64,000 bases of DNA from Spirosoma luteum DSM 19990 (GTDB lineage: Bacteria; Bacteroidota; Bacteroidia; Cytophagales; Spirosomataceae). Shown here in pieces: positions 17,482-25,004 of the stretch (position 1 is the first letter of the stretch; each line of letters opens with the position of its first letter). The stretch covers positions 63,256 to 127,255 of the forward strand of contig NZ_KB893254.1 of assembly GCF_000374065.1 (NCBI RefSeq), given 5' to 3'. A program made the translations under genes and the position numbers. Under the pieces are notes generated by a model. The model searched no databases, had not been told where the DNA came from, and saw nothing but the letters and a program-made list of their open reading frames with translations.

Positions 17482-18603
17482 TCACTCCCGCACGTGAATA
17501 GTGCTCTGACGCAGGCGCAGGTACGAGCCATCCCGATTGGAAAATGATGCCCGGATTTCGGCCGCCAGCGAGAGGGCAATTTCTTCGGGCGACACGGCTC
17601 CGATGTCCAGACCGACCGGAGCATGGATGCGGGGAAAGTCTTCGTCGGCAATGGGGTTGCCTTCCTCGGCCAGTTCGGCCCAGATTCGCTCGGAGCGGAC
17701 GCGTGGCCCCAGCATGCCGATGTAGGGTGCGTTGGTAGCCAACACCTTCGGCAGGTTTTGCTTATCCGTTTTATAATCGTGCGACATCAAAACGATGGCC
17801 GTATGGGCATCGAACAGGATATCCGTGAAGTTTTCGGGCTGCACTATCTCGTCCACCATTGCCGCAATTCGTTTGTTAACCTTCAGCGGATTGGCAACGA
17901 CCGTTATTCGCCAGCCCATTTCCCTGACCAGCCGCGTGAGGGGATATACATCGTACTGATGCCCCCATAAAACCAGGTGCGTTTCGGGTGCCAGAATCTC
18001 GATGAAGGCTTCCAGCACCTCGCCGTCCGGTCCTTCGAACCGGTAGGGAGCCGACACCCCTTTTGCCATGCGGGCCTGAATTTTTTCGTCCAGCTGCGAC
18101 TGTATAGCCCGGTTTTCCAGTACGGTCAGGCTGGTGCTATCGGTATATCGGATCACATCGCCTTCGCTAACGGTGGGCCAGTTGCCTTTCAGGCCGGTAA
18201 TGGTCAGGAGGACGTGGGTTTGGCGACGCTCATTCATGCAACGTTTCAGTACTTCGACAGGGTTAGTTGAATCGGTAAAATCCAGCGGGGTAAACAGCAC
18301 GTCGATGATGCCATTGCACCCCAGGCCTACGCCAATCTGGTGCTCATCATCGGTGGTGGTATCGTAGGTAATTTTGGACGGCGACGCTTTGGCAATGGCC
18401 AGTCGGGCGCGTTTGAGGGCATCCCCTTCCAGACACCCCCCGCTAATACCGCCAATCCAGACCCCGTCGCTCATCACCAGCATCCGCGCACCCGTACGGC
18501 GGTACGACGACCCTTCCACCCGCACCACGGTAGCCAGTGCGGCCTGGGTTGTGTTTTTATCGAGGTGGTCGTAGCCGTCAATAATTGCTTTAATTTCTTT
18601 CAT
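17482..18603 (-). CDS. XdhC/CoxF family molybdoenzyme maturation protein
   Basis: XdhC/CoxF-type protein, which in characterised systems carries and sulfurates or inserts the molybdenum cofactor into molybdenum hydroxylases. The N-terminal XdhC_CoxI domain shows LATVVRVEGSSYRRTGARMLV and GGISGGCLEGD. The C-terminal Rossmann-like domain shows HLVLWGHQYDVYPLTRL and NAPYIGMLGPRVRSE. I use the ATG at 18603; the frame extends upstream but the extra 31 residues are basic and unlike the family. It sits just downstream of the CoxE-like gene, as in coxDEF clusters, and a molybdenum hydroxylase is encoded at 60711-63364 in the same window. Confidence 0.92.
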   Translation of the reverse strand: MKEIKAIIDGYDHLDKNTTQAALATVVRVEGSSYRRTGARMLVMSDGVWIGGISGGCLEGDALKRARLAIAKASPSKITYDTTTDDEHQIGVGLGCNGIIDVLFTPLDFTDSTNPVEVLKRCMNERRQTHVLLTITGLKGNWPTVSEGDVIRYTDSTSLTVLENRAIQSQLDEKIQARMAKGVSAPYRFEGPDGEVLEAFIEILAPETHLVLWGHQYDVYPLTRLVREMGWRITVVANPLKVNKRIAAMVDEIVQPENFTDILFDAHTAIVLMSHDYKTDKQNLPKVLATNAPYIGMLGPRVRSERIWAELAEEGNPIADEDFPRIHAPVGLDIGAVSPEEIALSLAAEIRASFSNRDGSYLRLRQSTIHVRE

Positions 18604-18792
18604 TTGATCAAGAGCGCAGGACTGCCTTACGGCCCTGTTGTTCCGTTTGTAGCCTGTCTTTTTTGCCGGGCGTCGAACACGGTACGTGGTCATCACTACC
18701 GGGGTACTTCCGGTAAGTTTTGTTCAGTGCCAAAAGTAGCCCTCAACGATTAGAAACCGTACGGCCCGGCTTTTGGTTTGCATCCTCCATTT

Positions 18793-19911
18793 TTATAGCC
18801 ACCGCCCTACGGCCCTCAGGCTATCCAGGTTGTGGACGGGGGCGAACACATCCAGAAAAGGCATGGCGGCCTGCATAGCCGATACGGTTGGCTGAAACGA
18901 CGGATTGCCCGCCAGGGGATTGAGCCAGACCAGTTTTCGGGCTTTCGCTTTAATGCGGCCCAGGCTTTCGGTGAGTACGGCCACCTCACCCGTATCCCAG
19001 CCGTCGCTGAGGATAATCACCAGCGTCTGGCTATCAACCAGTGACAGGTAGCTATCCGTGAACTCCCCGAGCGACTCCCCTATTCGGGTGCCGCCCCCCC
19101 AGCCCGTTACGGTACTGGACAAGTGCCTGATGGCATCCGGGAAGGGGCGGTTTTTGAGGGCGGGCGTGATACGGTGCAGGCTGGTGCTGAACACAAACGT
19201 TTCGATGCGCCGGAACACGGTCTGAAACGCGTACATGAACTGAATCAGAAATGTGCTGTACAAATCCATCGACTGACTCACATCGGCCAGAATCACCACT
19301 TTCAGCCGGTTTTTGCGCGGTTTTCGGTAAGCCAGCTCTACCAGTTCGCCCCCGCGACGCAGGTTTTTGCGGAGGGTCTGGCGCAGGTCGAACTGCCGCA
19401 CGCTGGTGGTTTTCTGCTGTCGGCGGTTGGCGCGCCGGGCCAGGGTGAGCGACAGTTCGCGGATGCGCTGCATGAGTTCGGGCAGGTCGTCGGCGGCAAT
19501 AGCCGAGAAATCCTGTTGCGAGAGGTTTTCCTGCGTCGAATAGGTGGTTAGTTCGGTCTCCTCCGTTGGGTTATTACCGTACAGCCAGGATTTCAATTGA
19601 TTGAAGCTCGGCTGTGGACTTTTGGTGGGTCGCTGCCGGTTGGGGTCGTCTTTGGTTTTGGCATCCACCGCCGTTTCCAGTTCTTTCCAGTACTGGGCAA
19701 ACAACCGGTCGAACAGGGCCAACTCCGCTGACCGCCGACAGAACACCGTCCGGAAAGCCAGCCGAAAGTCATCCCGTACCCCAATGTCCACATGTCCCAA
19801 CGCCAGCAACGCCGTCGCTTCCTCGTCGGGCCCAATGCCCAACCCATTATCGCGCAGGAAGCGCGAAAAAGCGATGACGTTTTCGGGGAGGGTTAGTTTG
19901 CGCTGAATCAT
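18793..19911 (-). CDS. VWA-domain CoxE-like protein
   Basis: CoxE-type von Willebrand factor A protein. CoxE partners with a MoxR/CoxD AAA+ ATPase in metal-centre insertion of CO dehydrogenase-like molybdenum hydroxylases. The N-terminal helical region (LPENVIAFSRFLRDNGLGIG and following) is typical. The C-terminal VWA domain carries the MIDAS-like sequence VILADVSQSMDLYS, with the second and third sites near GGGTRIGESL and LVIILSDGWDTGE. Upstream on the same strand, the expected MoxR gene is separated by an inserted island, and a decayed second copy of this gene's first 140 bases lies at 20717-20857. Confidence 0.93.
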   Translation of the reverse strand: MIQRKLTLPENVIAFSRFLRDNGLGIGPDEEATALLALGHVDIGVRDDFRLAFRTVFCRRSAELALFDRLFAQYWKELETAVDAKTKDDPNRQRPTKSPQPSFNQLKSWLYGNNPTEETELTTYSTQENLSQQDFSAIAADDLPELMQRIRELSLTLARRANRRQQKTTSVRQFDLRQTLRKNLRRGGELVELAYRKPRKNRLKVVILADVSQSMDLYSTFLIQFMYAFQTVFRRIETFVFSTSLHRITPALKNRPFPDAIRHLSSTVTGWGGGTRIGESLGEFTDSYLSLVDSQTLVIILSDGWDTGEVAVLTESLGRIKAKARKLVWLNPLAGNPSFQPTVSAMQAAMPFLDVFAPVHNLDSLRAVGRWL

Positions 19912-19960
19912 AGTGAGCTGTGTGAGACCGATACTAGTGTGGGTAAGTACACTTTAGCCG

Positions 19961-19989
19961 TTGATTTTGACAGACGATTGATATATTTG
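19961..19989 (+). promoter_or_regulatory. Promoter of the MNT/HepT module
   Basis: TTG (19961-19963), an 18-base spacer and TATATTTG (19982-19989) match the Bacteroidota -33/-7 consensus. They lie about 40 bases upstream of the nucleotidyltransferase gene. Confidence 0.6.
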
Positions 19990-20030
19990 GTATCAGGATA
20001 CAGAAACGTGCCTTTAACCCAATTTTACTA

Positions 20031-20327
20031 ATGACAACTAAGGAAAACATATTGGCTATTCTTAAAACGCATAAACCCGAGTTGTCAAAATACGGAGTTT
20101 CCAACGTTGGCCTATTTGGTTCCTATTTACGAAATGAACAATCAGCTAAAAGTGATATTGATTTATTAATAGACTTTGACCCTGACAGAGAGACTTTTGA
20201 CAACTTCATGGCTGTATATGACTTGTTCGAGAACCTTTTTGAGAATGAAAAAATTGAAATCGTAACTAAAAATGGGTTGAGCCAATACATCGGTCCCCAA
20301 ATTTTAAACGATGTAGTGTATGTCTAA
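20031..20327 (+). CDS. mntA: MNT-family nucleotidyltransferase, MntA-like antitoxin
   Basis: Minimal nucleotidyltransferase of the MntA/HepT toxin-antitoxin type. In studied pairs MntA adds AMP to a tyrosine of HepT and so neutralises it. The required motif GSx10DxD is exact: Gly30-Ser31, ten residues, Asp42-Ile-Asp44 (VGLFGSYLRNEQ then KSDIDLLID). At 98 residues it has the usual length. Its stop overlaps the ATG of the hepT reading frame (ATGTCTAA), a typical coupled arrangement. The sequence is clearly richer in A+T than the surrounding cox-like genes, which suggests acquisition from elsewhere. The partner carries an in-frame stop, so the module may be inactive. Confidence 0.9.
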   Translation: MTTKENILAILKTHKPELSKYGVSNVGLFGSYLRNEQSAKSDIDLLIDFDPDRETFDNFMAVYDLFENLFENEKIEIVTKNGLSQYIGPQILNDVVYV

Positions 20328-20664
20328 GGAATCAACTGAGTTCTTGAAGCATATAGCCGATTAATGCACCTATCTCTTACAGGTAAGCGAAAATCTGTCT
20401 AAAGATGATTTCTTAAACGATGAGACGTTGAAACGAGCTGTGGTAAGAAGCCTGGAGATCATTGGTGAGGCAACAAAAAAGATTCCCGCAGACTTTAAAG
20501 TTAAATGGAGTTCAATACAGTGGAAAAATATGGCAGGAATGAGAGACCGCCTTATTCATGATTACATGGGGGTAAACTATTCAATTGTTTGGGATGTGCT
20601 CAACAACAAAATTCCTGAACTGCACGACCAAATTCAGGAAGTATTGAATTTAAGCAAGGAATAA
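20320..20664 (+). pseudogene. hepT: hepT-like toxin gene with an in-frame stop
   Basis: HepT/DUF86 HEPN ribonuclease frame, partner of MntA. Read from the ATG at 20320 it gives MSKESTEFLKHIAD, then TAA at 20362-20364, then CTYLLQVSENL and an intact remainder to 20664. A Glu codon one substitution away (GAA) would fit the family there, so this is a likely nonsense change. The HEPN catalytic motif RxxxxHxY is present (RDRLIHDY), together with SLEIIGEATKKIP and GMRDRLIHDYMGVN. A truncated product could start at a TTG at 20428, but it would lack the first helices. Readthrough or a sequencing error are other explanations. Confidence 0.8.
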
Positions 20665-20716
20665 AAATACCAATCGAACAGCGACAAGTCCACCGATAGA
20701 ACAATGACCAACATTC

Positions 20717-20857
20717 CGCACCCCAATGTCCACGTAGCCTAATTCCAGCAATGCCGTCGCTTCCTCGTCAGGACCAATACCCAGCCCCGTTCTCACGCAG
20801 GAATCTGGAAAAAGCGATGACGTTTTCGGGCAGGGTTAGTTTGCGAGTGATGAGCAT
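20717..20857 (-). pseudogene. Decayed 5' fragment of a CoxE-like gene
   Basis: From the ATG at 20857 the minus strand reads MLITRKLTLPENVIAFSRFL, almost the same as the start of the intact CoxE-like protein (MIQRKLTLPENVIAFSRFL). A one-base length change after RENGAG shifts the frame, but similarity continues at the DNA level to about 20718, through the part equal to GPDEEATALLALGHVDIGVR. By eye roughly four in five bases match the segment 19780-19911. It is a partial, diverged second copy in the same orientation, on the far side of the toxin-antitoxin module. Confidence 0.8.
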
Positions 20858-21059
20858 TGAAGGGAGGCTAATAGTTTGGGCGGCTTGACGTTGTGGCGGA
20901 CTTCCGCGTTCCGTATGCCGACAACTGAAGCCGATTAAAAAACCAAAGCACAAAATTCATTCTGTCTCTCAACAGCGTTTGGTCAGCCGGAATTGCAGAC
21001 GATAAGTGAACAGAAAGTTGATACTATTTTTCGTCTGTCGGCATAACAGTAAATCAATG

Positions 21060-21953
21060 TTACCTGCCGTACTTTTCTTTCAGTGTTGTTTTTACTTCTT
21101 GGTAGTCAAACTTTGGCTCAAGGATAATTTTACCGTCCTTATTTATAGCTCCCCACTTGTCCTGTTGTTTGATGAGTGCATAGCTATTGTCGAAGTCTTC
21201 ACAATAGTCAAACTCAATAGGAATTGCAATTTTGCCTGTTGGATAAATAAAACCAAACTTATTACCAATTCTTGCTTTGGCAACACCCTCTATGAACTTT
21301 CCAAACACCATGTAGTCGAACCCTGTAAGTTGTCTACCTTGGCTGCTAAAAAGAGCAGAGTTGGTGCTTATGTACTTTCCATTATCAGCCGAAAAGGAAC
21401 TGTCCACAACAAGAAGCGTATCGGTCGTCCAACTTATATACTGGTATTTGCAAGGAATAATGATTTTGCCATTACTGTCGCAAAGCCCATAAGTTCTGCT
21501 TACAGAACGAACGTCACCAATACCGTTTTTTCCAATTATGTTATCTTTATTTTTAGTCACCAAATACGTGTTTCGGTACCTGGAAATGTTGCTGTACTCG
21601 GCTGGAATTTTTACTTTTTCATCTTTGGTCATTACTCCCACGATGTATTCGCCGAAGTATTTGGCTCTATGTCCAAATAAATATTCCGCCGTGTCCAAGG
21701 GTGTTAGAAACTCGTAGCGGAAAGGAATGATTAAGGTATTGTTCTTGTCAATTGATCCTAATTTGCCGTTTTTAGCCACGATGGCAACATTACTTAAGAA
21801 TTTTGTAGCGTATTGAAACTGCGGTTCAATCTTTACCGCTCCTTGTTTGTCTTTGTAACCCCAGAGAGTGTCAACACGAAACGGTACCAAGTCCTGCGAA
21901 TAGCAGTCAAGAAAAACCAAAGTAAAAAGAAGTGTCGAAATGATGTACTTCAT
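21060..21953 (-). CDS. WG-repeat protein, exported
   Basis: WG-repeat (KWG) protein, a family of solenoid-like extracytoplasmic proteins with no established biochemical role. The signal peptide (IISTLLFTLVFLDCYSQ) follows the ATG at 21953; the upstream frame to 21995 is not needed. Repeats include LWGYKDKQGAVKIEPQF, LGSIDKNNTLIIPFRYEF, YGLCDSNGKIIIPCKYQ, FGFIYPTGKIAIPIEFD and WGAINKDGKIILEPKFD. The gene is A+T-rich compared with its neighbours, consistent with an acquired island between MoxR and CoxE. Such proteins are common in Bacteroidota accessory DNA. Confidence 0.9.
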   Translation of the reverse strand: MKYIISTLLFTLVFLDCYSQDLVPFRVDTLWGYKDKQGAVKIEPQFQYATKFLSNVAIVAKNGKLGSIDKNNTLIIPFRYEFLTPLDTAEYLFGHRAKYFGEYIVGVMTKDEKVKIPAEYSNISRYRNTYLVTKNKDNIIGKNGIGDVRSVSRTYGLCDSNGKIIIPCKYQYISWTTDTLLVVDSSFSADNGKYISTNSALFSSQGRQLTGFDYMVFGKFIEGVAKARIGNKFGFIYPTGKIAIPIEFDYCEDFDNSYALIKQQDKWGAINKDGKIILEPKFDYQEVKTTLKEKYGR

Positions 21954-22026
21954 AGTTTGATGTCTACTCAACGTATGGCAACAATCCCTACTCACTCAGC
22001 CAGACATACATCTAGTAGATTCCTGA

Positions 22027-22617
22027 TCAATCATCAATCCCCTTCCCGTTAAGGATTTGCGGCATGCATTTTTCAATCCTTGACTCCCGGGTTTTGGCTT
22101 GTTTGGGGGCGGCAAAGTGAAGGAGATAGGCCCTTTGCCGTCCGGGTGTTAAGGCATCAAAAGCAGATTTCAGGGATGGATTGTCGGCTAGTTTGTGTTT
22201 AAATTCGTCAGGGACCGTGAATTCGGTAGTCTTCCTGGGTTCCACTTTCAAGCCAGCTTTCTCCACTTCGATAGCTTCATAGATATACCTTTTCAGGACG
22301 GGTTCCAACTTGACAATTTCCTGAACGCTGGTAAACCGAATCTGGCGGGAGGCCTGGGTATTCTCCGTTTGTGCAATTAGAATACCGTCGGCATCGTGTA
22401 ACAAGGCACCTTTCACAAACAACACCGCGCAGTAATTTTTGAAGGCATGCAGTAGCATTACATTACTTTTCTGAAACGTGTAGCAGGGAACACCCCACTT
22501 CAATTCTTCGGTTAGCGGACAGTCGAGAATAATCGTTCTCAGTTGCTCCAGTTCTTTCTGCCACGTTTCGGCTTTGTTGAAGTAAAAATCAACCGCAGGA
22601 TTCATGTTCTTCGTCAT
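22027..22617 (-). CDS. YdeI/OmpD-associated, DUF1801-type protein
   Basis: Protein with an N-terminal DUF1801 (YdhG-like) domain and a C-terminal YdeI/OmpD-associated segment. Visible family stretches are LRTIILDCPLTEELKWGVPCY, NVMLLHAFKNYCAVLFVKG, FTVPDEFKHKLADNP and LTPGRQRAYLLHFAAPKQAKTRESR. YdeI-like proteins have been linked to envelope or antimicrobial-peptide stress, but the biochemical function is unknown. It lies directly downstream of MoxR on the same strand, within the island that separates MoxR from CoxE. Confidence 0.85.
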   Translation of the reverse strand: MTKNMNPAVDFYFNKAETWQKELEQLRTIILDCPLTEELKWGVPCYTFQKSNVMLLHAFKNYCAVLFVKGALLHDADGILIAQTENTQASRQIRFTSVQEIVKLEPVLKRYIYEAIEVEKAGLKVEPRKTTEFTVPDEFKHKLADNPSLKSAFDALTPGRQRAYLLHFAAPKQAKTRESRIEKCMPQILNGKGIDD

Positions 22618-22662
22618 TTCGATTACCCAAACTAGTTAAGCAGTTTTTCTACAAGTTAATCC

Positions 22663-23580
22663 TCACAAAGCATCGAACTTAGAGATAATCCCCGCCCGCT
22701 CGTATAACTCACTCAGCGACAGTTGCGTATGGCGAATGTCTTTCCAGTCTTTGAGTACCACACCCAGGGTTTGCTCAATTAATGATTTGTCCAGGTGCGT
22801 GAAATGCAGGGACGACAGGGCCATGGCCCAGTCGAGGGTTTCGGCGATGCCGGGCGTTTTTTCCAGCCGCAACTGCCGCAGTTCACGCATGAAGGCACAA
22901 ATCTGCTCGGCCAGAGCGGTGTCGATGCCGGGTACTTTCTCCCGCACAATGCGCAGTTCTTTGTCGTAGTCGGGATAGTCGATATACACGTACAGGCAGC
23001 GTCGTCGGAGGGCTTCGGAGAGTTCGCGGACGCGGTTACCCGTCACCACTACGTGCGGGATGTGCGTGGCGCGGATGGTGCCAATTTCGGGAATGGTAAT
23101 CTGCCAGTCGGACAGTACTTCGAGCAGGAAGCTTTCAAATTCTTCGTCGGCCCGGTCCACTTCATCAATCAGCAGTACCGGTGCTTTGTGGTGGGTGATG
23201 GCCTGCAACAGTGGCCGTTTGAGCAGGAACGTATCCGAGAACAAATCTTTTTCCTGTTCGGCCATCGACGCGTTTTCGTTCGCCTGTCGGCCCGTCACTT
23301 CCAGCAGTTTCAGGTGCAGGAGCTGCCGCTGGTAATTCCATTCGTAGAGCGCGTGGCTGGCATCCAGTCCTTCGTAACATTGCAGCCGAATCAGGTCGGT
23401 GTCCAGCGCACGGGCCATCACTTTGGCAATTTCCGTTTTACCCACCCCGGCTGGGCCTTCGATGAGCAGCGGCTTTTGCAGTTGAATCGACAAAAAGACC
23501 GACATCACTAGTTGCGGGTCGGTGATATATCCCTGCTGAGCGAGGAGGTCCTGGATGGTTTCGCGGGTGTGGTTGAGCAT
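22663..23580 (-). CDS. MoxR/CoxD-like AAA+ ATPase
   Basis: MoxR-family AAA+ ATPase, which works with VWA proteins as a chaperone for metal-centre or complex assembly. Walker A is GPAGVGKTE (residues about 42-50), Walker B is LLIDEVDRADEE and sensor 1 lies in HVVVTGNRVRELSEALRRRCL (Asn and the arginine finger region). The lid domain at the C-terminus is intact. With the CoxE-like and XdhC/CoxF-like genes on the same strand it resembles coxDEF, but the three are now split by an inserted island. Length, 305 residues, is usual for the CoxD-like subgroup. Confidence 0.93.
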   Translation of the reverse strand: MLNHTRETIQDLLAQQGYITDPQLVMSVFLSIQLQKPLLIEGPAGVGKTEIAKVMARALDTDLIRLQCYEGLDASHALYEWNYQRQLLHLKLLEVTGRQANENASMAEQEKDLFSDTFLLKRPLLQAITHHKAPVLLIDEVDRADEEFESFLLEVLSDWQITIPEIGTIRATHIPHVVVTGNRVRELSEALRRRCLYVYIDYPDYDKELRIVREKVPGIDTALAEQICAFMRELRQLRLEKTPGIAETLDWAMALSSLHFTHLDKSLIEQTLGVVLKDWKDIRHTQLSLSELYERAGIISKFDAL

Positions 23581-23635
23581 GAGAAGGAATTGGAACTGTA
23601 TCAGTCACTCCGATGAGTAGACCTATGGTAAGCAC

Positions 23636-24331
23636 TTACGGCTTATCCCCGTATTTTTTATCGTGAAATTCCTTCGCCTGATCCACCCAGTTATCCTGGT
23701 CAATGCGGCCCGGGAAGAATTCAATCAGTTCATTTACTTTGGTAATGTCTTCTTTGGTAAAATTGGCCACCTGTCGAAACGTGTAGATGCCCAGGCTGTG
23801 GAGTTTACGTTCCAGAAACGGCCCGACACCGGTAATATCTTTGAGGTCATCGGCTTCTGTGGCCGTTGCCCGGCCAATCCGGTCGAAGTTGACTTCGTTG
23901 GCCCGGGCAGCAATCCGGTTGAGCACGGCGGCCTCGGAGTTACCCGACAATGCCTTTGAATCGGTGGGGACGGCGGACGCTGAATACGCTGCGGTATCGG
24001 GCAGATTGCTGGTAGTGGCTGGCGGCACCGCAATCTGTTCGGGGGTGTCATCGTGCGAGAGGGCGGGCAGCAGGGGGTCGGCATGAACAAAAGCGGCCGG
24101 TTCCGGTACTTCCCGGTCAATGGGTTCGGGCGTCCGTTCCGTTTTCCGTTCGGGGTCCTCCCCCAACCGATACGCTTCCAGTTCAGCTTCTTTGCTGGCT
24201 ACTGTCGAGCGAATTGACCGGAGTTGACCCGATAAAACCAGACGCCCCAGAAGCCAGCCGATACCGGCGGCCATTATCAGTAATAAACCAATTTCAATGA
24301 TTGCCTGTAAACGGGGATCTACTCCAAACAT
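23636..24331 (-). CDS. Membrane-anchored helix-hairpin-helix protein 1
   Basis: Protein with an N-terminal transmembrane segment (IIEIGLLLIMAAGIGWLLGRLVL), a linker rich in Pro/Thr/Ala, and a C-terminal helix-hairpin-helix domain with DDLKDITGVGPFLERKLHSLGIYTFRQVANF. This domain is often described in databases as flap-endonuclease-like or L21-like, but no nuclease residues are evident. The second HhH protein upstream is a clear paralogue with the same order of parts. Together with the OmpA-like gene they form a co-directional trio. The function is unknown. The gene is separated from MoxR by 55 bases. Confidence 0.85.
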   Translation of the reverse strand: MFGVDPRLQAIIEIGLLLIMAAGIGWLLGRLVLSGQLRSIRSTVASKEAELEAYRLGEDPERKTERTPEPIDREVPEPAAFVHADPLLPALSHDDTPEQIAVPPATTSNLPDTAAYSASAVPTDSKALSGNSEAAVLNRIAARANEVNFDRIGRATATEADDLKDITGVGPFLERKLHSLGIYTFRQVANFTKEDITKVNELIEFFPGRIDQDNWVDQAKEFHDKKYGDKP

Positions 24332-24434
24332 GACGGACTTGTATTAAGGGTTGCACTACTCCCGCACTATAGGAGCAGCTCGGATATTGGGGTGAGTTGT
24401 ACGGCAGCGGTCTAATCAGTAACTGGTGGATTGC

Positions 24435-24938
24435 CTACTCACTTTTCTTCTCTTTTATCAAATCAGCCGCCTGCCTGACCCAATCATCACGCTGGATACG
24501 GCCCGGAAAAAACTCGATGATATCATTGATTGTATCAATATCTTCCTTTGTGAAGCGGGCAATTTGCCGAAAGGTGCAAATACCGATAACATTTAATTTC
24601 TTTTCCAGAAACGGCCCGATACCGATAATTTCTTTTAGATCGTCGGCCTCGGCAGCAGATGCCATACCAATACGGGAGAAGTTAATTTCATTCGACCGGC
24701 TACGAATTCGGTTCAGGACGGTCGTTTCTTCATCATCACCCTGCACAATTACCGGTATTTTGCTGCGATGGTACCCATCGAGGTCACGTTTTATGGAAAC
24801 CAGCCTACCTTGCAGCCCGGCAATATATTGTTTGTGGGAAGCATAGCCAATAAAAAAGCCCAGCATACCCGCCACAATCATCATTATCCATTGCTGCCAC
24901 TGGGCATCCGGCAGGTTGAGGGGATTCAAATCAAACAT
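24435..24938 (-). CDS. Membrane-anchored helix-hairpin-helix protein 2
   Basis: Shorter paralogue of the preceding protein (167 against 231 residues). The N-terminal membrane segment IMMIVAGMLGFFIGYASHKQ is followed by a short linker containing VLNRIRSRSNEINFSRIG, a segment that also occurs in the paralogue as VLNRIAARANEVNFDRIG. The C-terminal helix-hairpin-helix is DDLKEIIGIGPFLEKKL then CTFRQIARF. The two genes are most likely a tandem duplication followed by divergence of the linker. No catalytic residues are apparent. The function is unknown. Confidence 0.85.
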   Translation of the reverse strand: MFDLNPLNLPDAQWQQWIMMIVAGMLGFFIGYASHKQYIAGLQGRLVSIKRDLDGYHRSKIPVIVQGDDEETTVLNRIRSRSNEINFSRIGMASAAEADDLKEIIGIGPFLEKKLNVIGICTFRQIARFTKEDIDTINDIIEFFPGRIQRDDWVRQAADLIKEKKSE

Positions 24939-25004
24939 ACGTTGTGAAATTTTATTGATAGGACGCTGCTGGCGTTGGTTTATACCGAATAACTTATCAA
25001 CCCA

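Noticed and set aside
20864..21055. Possible integron-type attC or cassette array around the toxin-antitoxin and WG-repeat genes
   Set aside because: Bases such as GGCGGCTTGACGTTG looked suggestive, but I could not find matched R', R'' core sites in the right spacing, and no integrase is visible.
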